Source of the DNA: Piezodorus guildinii
Lineage: Eukaryota; Arthropoda; Insecta; Hemiptera; Pentatomidae
Assembly: GCA_023052935.1 (NCBI GenBank)
Contig: CM041294.1
Coordinates: 17,428,635 to 17,492,634 of the forward strand
Direction: 5' to 3'
DNA: 64,000 bases
Below the pieces are notes generated by a model that was given only the letters and a program-made list of their open reading frames with translations, was not told the origin of the DNA and searched no databases. The position numbers and the translations under genes were made by a program. Positions 46,021 to 57,227 of the stretch are shown here, piece by piece; within the stretch, counting starts at the first letter, position 1, and every line of letters begins with the position of its first letter.

Positions 46021-46040
46021 GGTATACCGTTTTATATTTT

Positions 46041-46183
46041 CAGGAGGAAGTTAGTTCGGGTGGTGGTCACTGAAAGAAAAACAATATAATAGCCGTAACT
46101 GGTCAAAACTTTGGCAAAACAATCAATAATTGGGTCTATTTCCTTGTTTTTCCTTCCCTGACCATCACCCTAACTTTCTCCTG
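46041..46183. mobile_element. Small foldback element (~143 bp)
   Basis: The left arm CAGGAGGAAGTTAGTTCGGG and the inverse of the right arm CAGGAGAAAGTTAGGGTGAT align with a 4-bp gap through GGTCA and GAAAAACAA. The inner part contains the inverse of TTTTGCCAAAGTTTTGACC, linking it to the family at 19775-20553. Confidence 0.7.
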
Positions 46184-46226
46184 AATCCCTCAATTTTCAA
46201 CTATTCATATTAATTAATTTTATGTT

Positions 46227-46610
46227 TCATGTAATGTTTTGGATTATATTTAAAACTTTAATGAGCCACTCAAAGTTAGTGAAGCTAAAATCTAGTTGGG
46301 AACTAAGTAGCCGAAGATTCTGGATTAAATATTGAACAGTAGAAGTTGTTAAGGTCTCTCTCCCGTCAAAGTTGTGAGGGTCCCAGAGCACCAGGGAGCT
46401 GACAGCGTCCTGACAGTTTCCGCTAAATCGTGCGTCCTGGGAATTCCAAATCCGCGGTGCCTGGAGATCTGCCGTACCTGAGATTGGAGTCACTGGGGGT
46501 CGGCTACATAAATGGCTGTCACTTTTAGTTTGCGCAACCTGATATTTCGAAGACAATTGAGTGGCAGGGAAAGACGAATATGGATCTCGTGAAACCACGG
46601 GCCATCACAT
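46227..46610. other. Unclassified less AT-rich tract with minus-strand frame
   Basis: The minus-strand frame of 123 codons (46598-46227) includes RIWNSQDARFSGNCQDAVSS and VLWDPHNFDGRE. I recognise no family. A TCTCAG acceptor-like site exists but no supporting donor. It could be a host exon or an old transposon piece; left unassigned. Confidence 0.3.
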
Positions 46611-46619
46611 GACTTCATC

Positions 46620-47560
46620 GAAGATTTTTATGTCGAACGAAAAAAAAAAGAATTTTATCAAAGGCTAAGCTGTCTAACCCTCCAAATATAAAAATTAACG
46701 TCGCCCAACGTTATGCAGAAAATTACATTTCAATAATTCTAAGAATATTTGGGCATTTCAAGCAGATATTATAATATTAAAACTGTAAAATCTTAATAAA
46801 ATTAAAAGGCCCTTAAAACTTTTAAATTAAATCCCTTTAGGATTTATTTGGTATTTTTCGTTCTAGAAGGATTATTTCGTAGAAATAATTGAAAAGGAAG
46901 AAGAAAATGAAGATAACAAAAATAGAAGATACTAAGCAGAAATTTTCTTTTTAGTCCTTGAATTTTAATTCTTGCCCTCTCACATTCTTGATTGGCCAAT
47001 ACATTTAGGTTTTTTTCATATCATTAAAAGCTAATTGAATTTAAATTTTTTTTGAGATTCAGGAAATTGCACTTTAACGGTAGAAGAGTAATAACTGCTT
47101 GAAATATCTGATTATTCTCTGAAATATTAAACTATAATGTTCTGCATAACGTTATGCGACACTTGATTTTATATTTAAATCGTATTCGGCTTCTTAACTA
47201 TTTCATTAATTTTTTTGAATTTTTTTTGTTTTTTGTGCATGCACATAAACTAAGTTAATTGGAGTATTTCTGATGAAACCACGGATGAAATTAAAAAACT
47301 CAAAATTCTTTTTTCTCCTTAACCGTTGAGAATTGACGATGTGGTCATTTTAACTTGTTCGTTCATCTTGAGAAATTTGCTCCCCCAATATCTAAGAACA
47401 TTACTACTATAAGTATAGTTAGTCCTTAGCTGAGTTATAAATTAAGTTATTTCAGATATTCTGTAGTATGCATAGTTAACATAAAAATAACATTCATTAA
47501 GAGAATAAAGTCAATATGCTAAGAGTAAAATAACTTGATGAAGGATCATATTCCAGTTGA
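46620..47560. other. AT-rich DNA without recognised features
   Basis: No ORF, repeat family or RNA gene seen. Confidence 0.45.
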
Positions 47561-47624
47561 AAAAAAAAAAAAAAAAATAGCTCTTAGACTCTGTACATAT
47601 AACACATTCGTACTGTTTCTAGGC

Positions 47625-47855
47625 CAACGGCCATACAATGAGGTGATTAGACAAGATCAGGCTAAGTCGCCAGGGACTTTCCCTAATTTTGGGTACCCAC
47701 TATAAAGAGGCTGGGTCGGCTGGGTCTCCATACACAGGGGTTGCTCCCCGGTTGAAGTAACAGAATAAATAATATACTGCTACAGCCGGGTTTCGAGCCC
47801 AGGACCCGTAGAACAGTGGACTAAACCTCTATCCACTAGACCACGCTGCTCCCAT
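47625..47855 (-). mobile_element. SINE family 2, copy with tRNA-like head
   Basis: The minus strand starts GGGAGCAGCGTGGTCTAGTG, with an A-box (TGGTCTAGTGGA) and a B-box in CCTGGGCTCGAAACCCGG at 47787-47804, about 35-40 bp apart as in a tRNA gene. The body has TGTATGGAGACCCAGCC and CCTCTTTATAGTGGG. It cannot be a functional tRNA because the acceptor stem does not close and the body continues for another 150 bp. A 16-18-base A run on the plus strand follows at 47560-47577. Confidence 0.82.
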
Positions 47856-47859
47856 TCAC

Positions 47860-48900
47860 AAACTAATCAGTTCATAAAAATTACTATCTGAAGATTTTAA
47901 GTATGATATTAAATCAATTTTCTAGCTATAAAATAATCCTCATTGTTTGGCCGAAATGTATTCTTTGTTTCGATTATTTTATTACATTGACTGATTTTCG
48001 GTTAAGTACTTGGGGTTTCTGATGTTCCCATTAAACTTAGTGCAGATTGCATAGGTTGACAAAACTGTTACACTATCAGTATTCCGTGGGTACAGATACA
48101 AGGTCTAGAGGATTGGAGAGTGTATGGCTGTCAAATTGACCACACTACTCAGATCAATAGCCACCGACAGAGAGGCTGAATACGAATGAATTGACAGAAA
48201 GGATAGCGACCACTAACAGTCCAGCAGTCAGGTACTCAGTGGAGCCAGGATCCATTCTCGACCACAATCCATCCACTACCTTCCACTCCACACCTCATCA
48301 ATTATACATGAGGCACTTCAGATGGAAATTCGATATTAAATTGATGTTTAAAAATAAAGTAATCTACAAAAGAAATTAATCTTTCACACCCTCATGTGAT
48401 CATCAAAATTTCAGAAAAACGATTATTCCTTTGTGTTTATTACAAACAAGAAATTTGACTTACAATTTAATTTGCCATTTGCGATTCCTTTGCAATAAAC
48501 AAATTTGTGGACTTCTGAAGCACCGGCTCATCTTAGCAGAACTCGTTAAGTGATCAGCACTTGGCCACCTCCTGCGTTGTGTCGGGGTGGGCTGCAAGGA
48601 TTGGTAGAGCATTTTAATGTTTCTATTATATAAATGCCGATTCCATTTTGAACCGTATCCTAGTTACAGTATATGTCAATATTTAAGAATCCTTTCAACG
48701 AGAATGGCGACTTTAACTTAGAATAAAAAACAAAAATTAAAACAGTCCCTAAAATATGAAAATCGGGCATATCCTTTGAAATAGTAAATTAGTCCTTTTC
48801 GGGAGTAATCCCACCTCACTCACCTAATATAGACAGTTAGACTTTAGTTATTTCGGACCGCTTCTTACATCGGGAAGAGAGTTTCTATATAAAAAGTGTC
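47860..48900. other. No gene recognised
   Basis: Unique-looking sequence. A 62-codon ORF at 48191-48379 has no domain. The less AT-rich part at 48040-48300 has no splice support. Confidence 0.4.
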
Positions 48901-48909
48901 CTTTTTAGA

Positions 48910-49470
48910 GTGGTAATCCTAGTTACCAGTGAATTATTTCGATTCGTTCGAGGTATTGCGCATGGAGTAATGGGTCCATGGAGAGGTGAAAGGGAAAATA
49001 ATAGTGACGGCCAAAGATTGATAGAGTTCTGTATAGAGAATAATATGATCATAGGCAACTCCTGGTCCAATCATACAACTATCCATAAGATGACATTTGG
49101 GTCTGGAGGAGAACATGCCATGAGAAAAAGCATCATTGATTATTTTATCATAGATCGAGACCTCCGAAGGTTTTTCACTGACATTAAAGTAGTAAGGGGA
49201 GCAGAACTAAGCACAGACCACAAGTTACTCATAGCAGATACGAAATGCATCAAGTCACAAAAAAGCTTAACCAAAGCATACAATCGGATTGATATCGGCA
49301 AGCTGAAAATGGAAAAAACAAACAAGAAGTGTATCTTTCACTGCTTTAAAGTCGCCTTCAGGAAATAAACTTAGATAATGAGTTAGATATCCTTTGGAAT
49401 GAAATTAAGAACTGCATAATCAATACGGCAAGTGAACGAATCACTAAGGATAGTGAAAAATTACTGTACT
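48910..49470 (+). pseudogene. RTE-clade LINE endonuclease fragment
   Basis: The frame 48910-49368 encodes the second half of an AP-type endonuclease: GPWRGERENNSDGQRLIEFC, IIGNSWSNHTTIHKMTFGSG, KSIIDYFIIDRDLRRFFTDI and GAELSTDHKLLIADTK. The terminal SDH motif is TDH. After a frameshift the linker continues (DNELDILWNEIKNCI, TASERITKDS). RT is absent. The first ~20 residues of the ORF do not fit the family. It is not joined to the RTE-E piece at 49740, which is on the other strand. Confidence 0.8.
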
Positions 49471-49739
49471 ACGTTTCATATAACGATATTCATCAAAAGG
49501 ATACCACGTACAAGGTGATCGTAAAGTTTCAGATATTCTCATTGTAATGATAGAAATGATAAATACTCGATTGTTATTTTGGCATTTAAAAGTGTGCTAT
49601 GGAGCGGAAGTAGCCGTACTAGCCTCAAAAACTTGCAATGTGTAAATCAAATTATTATATCGATTATCCTTACCGTAACAGTATTCTAAATCAATGCCAA
49701 ATAGCATAAATAAAATGTTCGCAAGCGTACGAGGTTTTA

Positions 49740-50312
49740 ATAATAATAATAATAAAAGGCTTACCGAACCCGAAGGTTCGATGCCGATACCACCAAAGTC
49801 TGCCTACACAGACTCGTCCAATGTTCGCCGGTCAAGCCAAAGCCCCCGAGATCAGCCTTAACGCAATCGACGCTTCGGCCTGCCATTCGGACGCCTACCA
49901 GTCGGTTCAGCGAATACCAACCTTCTTGGAATCCGTTCCTCACCAAGCCCAACAACTTTACGCGCCCATTCAAGTATCCGCGATGCTATCAGCTCATTTA
50001 TATTAACAGGATACAAGTTCCGCGATTCCGCGTTGTGCAACCTTCTAAACTCTCTAGTGGCCTCATCTCTCTTCGGACCAAATATTTTACGCAGTACCTT
50101 ATTTTCGAAAACCTTAATCCGTTGTTCATCCTTCAAAGTAAGCGTCTACGTTTCACATTTTTAAAGAACCGTCGGAAAAATAATAGTTTTATAAATTCTA
50201 ACCTTTAAGTTTTTAGACAGAAGCCGCGAGCTAAGTAATTTAGCAACTGAATAATAACACGCATTTCCCACCTTTAACCGGGACTTTATTTCTTCCTGGA
50301 TTTCATTTTTTC
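49740..50312 (-). pseudogene. RTE-E LINE C-terminal fragment, copy 1
   Basis: The minus strand reads EIQEEIKSRLKVGNACYYSV, thumb traces, KDEQRIKVFENKVLRKIFGP, EFRRLHNAESRNLYPVN and GRRPNGRPKRRLR, then after a shift CVKADLGGFGLTGEHWTSLC. This is the usual end of RTE-like insect LINEs (FE-KVLRKIFGP, G-RP-GRPK-R). The 3' end is a TTA/ATT triplet repeat at 49738-49755, as in copy 2. Frameshifts and stops; no RT core. Confidence 0.82.
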
Positions 50313-51630
50313 CCCAGGTTTAAGATATAATATATCATAAATATTTGATGTATACAACAGTTCTTCGGATTAATGTAAAGTTCAATACAAAAAAAAGCAG
50401 TGTATTGTATTTTTTCAAGACATAATTAAACAAGTTCGATAGTCCTCTTTTATATCAAACTTTCGGAAAGCTTTCCATTCAGGGAAAGAAAAGTCAGAAA
50501 AAAATAAAGAAAAACCACTAGGTGAAAGAAATTTTGTATCCGACAAAAGATCCTTCCAAGTTTTCTTCGGGGCCAGAAGATAATGGACGTTCTTAACAAT
50601 AATTCGACCCAACGGAAGAGTTATCTTTTAGAGCAGACATGGAAGATTTATGTCAGTATTAGAGCGATACCTTAGCCGGGTTTATACCTGGCCTCAGTGG
50701 ATATATATTTTATTTATGGGCGGTTCTAATGGATAAGGGGATTCCTCTTGAAGAAGAGACCAATTAAAAGTATTTATGGGGCTCAGATATTTTACCACTT
50801 AACATGAATAATGAACCTTTTTTATTCATTATAAATGCCCATGCGTTCGTTCGTTGTTTGGATCTTTTTGCCCGGATTTAGTGCCTGGTTGCTGAATTAA
50901 TGTAAAAGCTCTTGTTTACATATATCAAATTTCTCAAACATACAACACTTATTTATTTGTATGCTTAACGCATCTAGCGTTTTGTTTGCTATCCTTGTTG
51001 AAACTTCTTAGAACGGATGAACTTTTAAGATTTTCAATGATTATTTCATCATCATGCAGAAAGTCCTTGAAATTTGTATGTTTCTTCATATTAGACCAAC
51101 GTTATATTTGTAGAATGTTGTATTTCTATTTCATTTTATTAAAAGGGTTTACTCGAAGGTCTTGTGCACTAAGGTGACTCGCAAAGTTAGTCTTTGATTT
51201 TTGCATAAGACTTGATTAATTGTGCATTTAAATGGCGGTATGGAATCATTTTTTCTTAAATAGATTCTACATTGTTTGTATAACAAAACTCTCTCAAGCA
51301 TATCGTAACTAGAGTTTTTATTATTTTCGATAATTTGTATTTTATCCTGGCAATATGTTTGGAAAATGGGATATAAATGATTGTTTAAAGAAAAGTCGGT
51401 ATTCATCTAAAAATTTAGGATAGAAGGTAATTTTTTAAGACATTAAAAGTTTTTATTTTTAAAAACATGTATTTTCAGTTGATCTAATATTAAAAAAAAA
51501 AAAGATAAAAAGTTGTTGACATGTTTTGTCAATTATTAAAATAAAAAGGAAGTACTTTTATTATTGATAAATGAATTATTTATAAATAGAACACAATACA
51601 ATATTATACATTACAATTAAAATGTAAAAA
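50313..51630. other. No recognised gene
   Basis: Mostly AT-rich. A less AT-rich part at 50570-50720 has no domain-bearing frame. Confidence 0.4.
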
Positions 51631-51639
51631 AAATAAAAT

Positions 51640-52128
51640 TAAGATACAAAATATAATATATAAAAATATTATAAAGCTGAAGAGTTTGTTTGTTTTTTGA
51701 ACGCGCTTATCTCAGAAACTACTGATTTGAATTGAAAAATTTTTTTGAAGAATCAGCGGAAAATGTGGAAAAACGGGAAAAATTAATCTCGTATCCTAAT
51801 GATTGCAAATGATTTACATTTTAATTTTGAAAAATAATTTAATTTTTCGTTAAGTTATCTATTGTCGTAACAATTAATAAATCACAGTGGGAAACATTTA
51901 AACACGTAGGATTCGATTTACACCTAGACTGCCATTCACACGGCCAACTATATGTCGCATAGTCAAGATCGGGTTGCGTAGAAAATCAGTACGTTCTTCT
52001 GCCACAAGAAAATAAAACTAAAAATGTTATTTACGCAGAAGTACTTTAAAATACATTCTTTTAAAAACTTCATAATCGCGATCAGAATAACAGAAATTGA
52101 CGCAGACAAAATCGCGGGCAATAGCTAG
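51640..52128 (+). mobile_element. Helitron 3' end with helicase C-terminal remnant
   Basis: A plus-strand frame at 51903-52049 reads HVGFDLHLDCHSHGQLYVA, stop (51960-51962), SRSGCVENQYVLLPQENKT, KNVIYAEVL, stop. The LDL-C-SHGQLYVA-SR block and KN-VY-EVL end are the final motif of Pif1-type helicases of Helitron Rep/Hel proteins. Eighty bp downstream the sequence GACAAAATCGCGGGCAATAG ends in CTAG (52125-52128) followed by T, the canonical Helitron 3' end. The 5' part (AAATATTATAAAGCTGAAGA, GAACGCGCTTATCTCAGAAA) looks like the other terminal region, so most of the Rep/Hel gene is deleted. Confidence 0.8.
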
Positions 52129-52469
52129 TAAGATAGAAAAAATCGAATTTTATTCCTTTATATTTTGTAAAAAATGGATATTTCATTTAGGTAAGACAGT
52201 AATTTTGTGCCTGAAATCTTGATGTTTTGCAGAATTGTCGCAATTCATATGTTAATTCTTACAGATTGAACGAATGATTTTAGTAAATTGTGAATTAATA
52301 AGTTTTATATCTTAGAGCTTGGTATTTGAAATCTTTTAGATCTCATTGATGACTACTAAGAAATGAGTTTATAAGACACATACCTATTTTCACAGACTAT
52401 ATTTTAAGGTGTTACATGTATACATAATGAAAATTTTGAACATTTAGCATTTAATATATAACCATCGTA

Positions 52470-52826
52470 GTAGAGCTTTGGGGCTCTCTAAAACTATTGA
52501 ATTCTTCCCGAATCCAATCCTTACAATCCAAAATCCTTCGTAAAATCCTTAAAAATCCTTACTTTGTCACGAATACACTAATCCATGTTCCGTTCGTAGC
52601 TAATTTGGCTCGATCTAGATACCATTCCTTTCATGGCAAACTCCATTCCCACGCTAATCCTCTTCCTCTTCAATTCCCGACAATCCTCCGAGGCGTCTGA
52701 AAAGGAGATGGCATCGAGACCTTCTAGTTTAGAACATTTTTGGAGTGCTTCCATCATCTCTTTTTACATTTCATTCCAATGTACTTGTTGTATTCCATTA
52801 TACAGTTCTAAATTCCAATAAAAAAA
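52470..52826 (+). pseudogene. LINE-B 5'-truncated copy
   Basis: Starts at VVELWGSLKLLNSS-equivalent codons and continues through RIQSLQSKILRKILKNPYFV, LARSRYHSFHGKLHSHANP to RRLKR(R)WHRDLLV, stop 52730-52732. Two small deletions disrupt the frame. The tail TTCTAAATTCCAATAAAAAA is followed without gap by H copy 6. Confidence 0.82.
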
Positions 52827-52827
52827 A

Positions 52828-53719
52828 TCTGGTGCGGGCAACACACGACTTTCACTTACCTCGATTTTAAAAATCAATGAAAGAATTTTCAAATACAGTT
52901 AGAGATGAAAATACGTGAAACTATTAAGAAATCAATCAAATTGAATTTCTATAGAAACATGTGTTTCATTAAAAAATCTATTATATAATTATCTAAAATA
53001 ATCAGTTAGTTTTATCTTCTTCTCATCACTCTCTATCAACTTCTAAAAGCTTGTGTGAGGTGATATTTTTCCTAAAATCTTTAGTTTTCCAACGGTACAT
53101 CATACATGTATATTACTGCTCTTATGTTCAAAAACGAAAAATTGCATTAAAAAAGTATTTTTCTGTTTTCTCCTTTAGTTGGGTATCGAATTTATTCAAT
53201 TTATATATTTACCTGTTTTTCATCAGGTTTAACAAGATAATCTAGTTATTATTATTGAATCTACAAAATTAAAGGTACTTTAGGGGAAGACAATTTAAAA
53301 TATCGGCATTTAAGCCCTGTCAGACAATTTTTATCTAAATAAAACCTACATGATATTAAAGCCCATTAAATTTTACATCGATATAGCGAGTTTAATCAAA
53401 ATCGTCGGAACCGTTTTTCGAGAAAATCGAAAAAAGGTGCAAAATGCAAGGTATAAAGTGCCTCTTCTGGTAAGCTCATTTTGATGAAAAAAGTTTTGTC
53501 ACGTCTTGGGCGTATAGTTGTCTTAAATATGAAATTTCAGTTTCATAGGACTTACCGTTTCCGTCCGGGAGTTACCACACACACACACACACAGACCTTT
53601 TTGCGGGACTTGGTTATTTGGACTCAGGGGACCCTAAAACGTGTATTTCCGTTGAAAACTGGAATTCGAAAATTTTCACGATCGCAATACTTCCCCTTAC
53701 TATATATAGTAAGTGAAAG

Positions 53720-53721
<2 letters not shown>
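52828..53721 (+). mobile_element. H-family element copy 6 (complete)
   Basis: TCTGGTGCGGGCAACACACG at 52828 directly after the A tail of LINE-B; CA run at 53576-53592; 3' palindrome CTTACTATATATAGTAAG and TGAAAGTA at 53699-53721. An A run and a long (TA)n follow immediately. Closely similar to copies 2 and 7. Confidence 0.88.

Positions 53722-53738
<17 letters not shown>

Positions 53739-53794
<56 letters not shown>
53739..53794. repeat. (TA)28 microsatellite
   Basis: Uninterrupted TA repeat starting after the 18-A run that follows H copy 6. Confidence 0.97.
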
Positions 53795-53795
<1 letters not shown>

Positions 53796-53799
53796 CCAT

Positions 53800-54503
53800 A
53801 AATTTTTAAATAAATGAAATATATGTAGAAACGATCTAGTTCTAAATATAAATCACAGTTAACAATTCTTAACTTTTAATTTGTGCCAACAATTTATATT
53901 ACTTAATAACTTAAAAAGCAAAAATAGAAATTAAATAATAGAGAACTTAATAAAGACAATATATAGCGGAGTAATAAAAAAAAGAATAAAAAAAAAGAGA
54001 CTAATAAAGAAGCTACAGTACAAGAAATAAATAGTATGCAACAATTAAGGTTGACAAAAATTCATTAAAATACATAACTTCTTCTTTATTAATTAGATTT
54101 TATAGTATATCATTGTATATTTATTAAGTGTATTTAATTAATGGATTATTTATTACAAAAATACTTAATAATTTTCATACCTACCTAGGAATTTAATTTT
54201 AGGTAATCCTTTTTAATAAAACATACTTAAACAAAAACTAAATTATAAAAGTATGTAAATGTATGTATTATGTTATCCTTATAGTAATTAATCTGGTTTC
54301 TAGTTAATGATGATAAACTTTTTTTAATGTAATATAGTCTCCATATTTCCCTCATTACATAATGAGGAGGGGCTAAGGAAACATGATATTCAGTGCTATA
54401 ACGAGGTTGATCATTACAGTGACTCAGTTCAGATCACAGGTGTATTCCTCGAAATCGTTGCACACATATTGAATATTTACTAAATAGCATAAACAATATG
54501 CAA
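53800..54503. other. AT-rich DNA, nothing recognised
   Basis: No coding frame or family seen. Confidence 0.45.
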
Positions 54504-54618
54504 TAGCCTATCCTAATAAAACCTGGATAGGCAAAATTTAGGACTCCCACAGTAGCATCGTCCGATTAGGCATAGTAGCATAAAGTGACGTTAAATAAAT
54601 AAACAAAAAAAAAAAATC
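54504..54618 (+). mobile_element. SINE family 1, 3' half (copy 3)
   Basis: CCTAATAAAACCTGGATAGG through CATCGTCCGATTAGGCATAG and AAGTGACGTTAAATAAATAA is nearly identical to 24985-25080. The tRNA-like head is absent, so it is 5'-truncated. Confidence 0.82.
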
Positions 54619-54699
54619 GTTTTTCCGAAATATTATTGAACATTACCAACTTTAAGTTAGTGGTGATCTAGTAATCGTGAGATATAAATTATAAGTTTC

Positions 54700-54830
54700 T
54701 TTAGATGAGGAAGATGGTTGGGGGTGCGGTCATAAATTAGAAACACACATTTAAAATAAGTGCTATTTTAATTATGTGCCGACGTTTCGGACTACAATGT
54801 GGGCCTTCATCAGGGCTAAAAGAAACAAGA
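54700..54830 (+). mobile_element. Foldback-family terminus
   Basis: GATGGTTGGGGGTGCGGTCA outer block, then GCCGACGTTTCGGACTACAA and TGTGGGCCTTCATCAGGGCT. Matches 21165-21290. The opposite arm is not certain; a weak GAT-GGTTGTTTAAG stretch near 55890 may be its remnant. Confidence 0.6.
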
Positions 54831-55950
54831 TAACAACTAATGTAATTATAGACTTAATAATGCGTTAGGTATATAATAATAATATGACAGTAATATAATA
54901 TGGGAACATAAATAAAATTAAATGTAAAATGATAATAAGATGACAGTTATGAAGTATGGAAATAAGGTGACAGTTATAAAGTATGGAAATAAACATAATT
55001 GAGATGATGATATTGTAATGAGAATATATAAAGAGAGACTAAGCAAATGAAAAAATGACAAAGGAAAAATATGAGAACAATTAAAATTTTAAATATTAAC
55101 AATTTTGAAGTGATATATGACGGTAATATATTGAAAACATAGTTAAGAATATAGGTAATATATAAAAAGAACATAGTCATTAAAAAAGAGAAACAGTATG
55201 AATAAAAAATAATTTTAAATTTTAAAATAATGTAATAATAAACTAAGAATTATATGTCAGGATATGTAACGGAGAAAGATATGAGTATGGAAAGAGGGAG
55301 AAAGAAATGGGCGATGAAAAAGAGATCCTAAATAATAAGAAAAAAGATACATAATTGACTCTGAGACGCTGCCTAAAGAAGTGATGTTTTCCAGTTTAAA
55401 AAACGCTCAATGCGTGGAACGGAAAATATGAGATCTAGAATGTCCGGTAGAGCTTTTCAAAGAAGCTAAGTTATGTTTACTGATTCGATTGTTTGTTGAA
55501 GAAAAAAACTAAAGGATTGGCTAATGATTTTTTTTTAAATATATATTAATAATATAAAATAGCGGATTGAGATTAAAAAACAAAATTAGTGAAAAAAAAA
55601 GAGAGAAAATAGGAAGCGAAAAATATATAAGTATGACTATAAAGGGGAAGACGTAAGAAATAGTGACGAGGTAAAGATTAAAAGATATAAGGTAATAACG
55701 GATGACGATGATAAATGACGATTAGGTAATAACGAATGACGATAAGGAGCTGTCGAAGGAAATGATAAATAAACAGTAATCTAGTAGGTAAACAAATAAA
55801 TAAATAAAAGGGGAGTACAAAAATTAAATAAATATATAAATAAAAATTGATAATAAATAAATAAAATTAAAATTATGAGGAGATTATCAGATGGTTGTTT
55901 AAGAGTTATATATATATTATATAAGTTTCTTTAACATTTGTAAAGTTATT
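54831..55950. other. Low-complexity A-rich DNA
   Basis: A- and G-rich on the plus strand with repeated GATAATGACGAT/AATAAATAAA motifs (55680-55870). Possibly the interior of the foldback element. No gene. Confidence 0.4.
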
Positions 55951-56239
55951 GAATATTTTCATAAAAAAAGAAAAAGAATAGAAAAATAAAGTTCAATTGC
56001 TTGATACACTGTATAAACACCATCATAGAATAATGACGTAAACAAATGTTTATGAGTGATTTTGCTGAAAATAAAATGGTAACAAATCTGAACATTATAT
56101 ACATGAAAATTTTATAGATAAAAAATATTGTACATCCTTTATTTTCATTCCAATGTATTACGAATTTTTTCATTACGGTTTTCTACTTGAAATTCTCGTA
56201 TTGTTTGTGTATTACGTACCGTTACGTGATAAAAGCAAT

Positions 56240-56580
56240 ACAATCACCACTAAGGTGGGATCTGTTCTCGAACACATTATACTATTACTTCCGATTTTTT
56301 TTGATAATGAATTCAAATTCAGAGTCTCAAACTTTAATATATAAAACAATACTACGCCCGTCATTATTATATTGCACGCAACTACTTCCACGCTTCCAAA
56401 TGGAGTAGTAAGTAAAATTGTTAAAGGGACAACGCTACAAAGAATTAAGTCAGCCATGTTCCATGACGAATTGAAAATCCCTACAATTCATAACTTCATT
56501 ACAGAGAGGAATAGAAAGTTTTTTTGGAAAAGTAAAGCTTGTGACGAACCCCTTTTTTTGTTGTAACCTGACAAATAAGG
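56240..56580 (+). pseudogene. Probable LINE remnant
   Basis: TLIYKTILRPSLLYCTQLLP corresponds to the thumb motif (IYKT-LRP-L-YG) of LINE RTs. A following frame reads KGTTLQRIKSAMFHDELKIP and ITERNRKFFWKSKACDEPLF, like the LINE C-terminal LKIPTI-ITKR-RK segment. Frame-shifted and incomplete; the family is unclear. Confidence 0.45.
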
Positions 56581-56955
56581 GGTTCCCCTTGTTGGCAAAT
56601 ATTTTTTTACAAATAAAAAATTTTAGTTTTAATTTTAGTATTAAGGCCAAATCAAACTAAAAGGTGAGCCCCATCACCCATCGGATCCATTACATAAAAG
56701 TGTAAATATTAAAAAAACTAGCATGAGTGATAACTCCTTAAATTGCAAAGATGCAAAAAAAAAAAGAGAAACCTCAAGCTTCCGTAAGGTGAGTTATTAG
56801 AAAGAAACTAAGGGGCTATAAAAAAAATATATATAAATAAAAATGCAGAGGATTACTTTTGGCGTGTAACATGGCCAAATATCTGTTTAGAATTAACTTA
56901 TTTGCCAATCGATATACTTTGTATTGATAGAATAAAACTTAGACTGAATACTAAC

Positions 56956-57092
56956 CTGTATAAGATCTCCTAAGTCTCCGCCTCCAGCAGTGAAATTGAG
57001 GTGGCAGATGAAGGGAAGTCTGTCTTCTCTTGGCCGACGAATTTCAAGTTCGTACGTCCGACCAACGTCTCCGAAGTATGTCCGATTGCATG
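56956..57092 (-). CDS. Internal exon of a host gene, CUB-like domain
   Basis: The minus strand shows acceptor GACTTCTGGTTTGTTACAG, a 137-bp open exon, and donor GTTAGT at 56955-56950. The exon begins with two bases of a split codon, then 45 codons: CNRTYFGDVGRTYELEIRRP, REDRLPFICHLNFTAGGGDL, GDLIQ. The spaced cysteines, aromatic residues and the ICHLNFTA-type strand look like the first part of an extracellular CUB domain (C-x(n)-YxC-x-hydrophobic pattern), with an N-linked NFT site. G+C content and codon use differ sharply from the surrounding AT-rich repeats, and no transposon family explains it. The CUB assignment is by eye; the exon call is stronger. Flanking exons are outside the window or not recognised. 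Confidence 0.72.
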
Positions 57093-57227
57093 CTGTAACA
57101 AACCAGAAGTCATTTGATAAATAATTAGGATACAAGAATAAATGAAAATAACAGTATTTGTTTAACACCCCCGTGCTAATTATAGCACTTAAGGATTATT
57201 ACATCCTTATTTTTATTCATATTCGTT

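Noticed and set aside
46227..46598. Second exon of the CUB-like gene
   Set aside because: Same strand and less AT-rich, but no CUB motif or convincing donor site; left unclassified.
47787..47855. tRNA gene on the minus strand
   Set aside because: A- and B-boxes exist but no closed acceptor stem, and the sequence continues into a SINE body with other copies.
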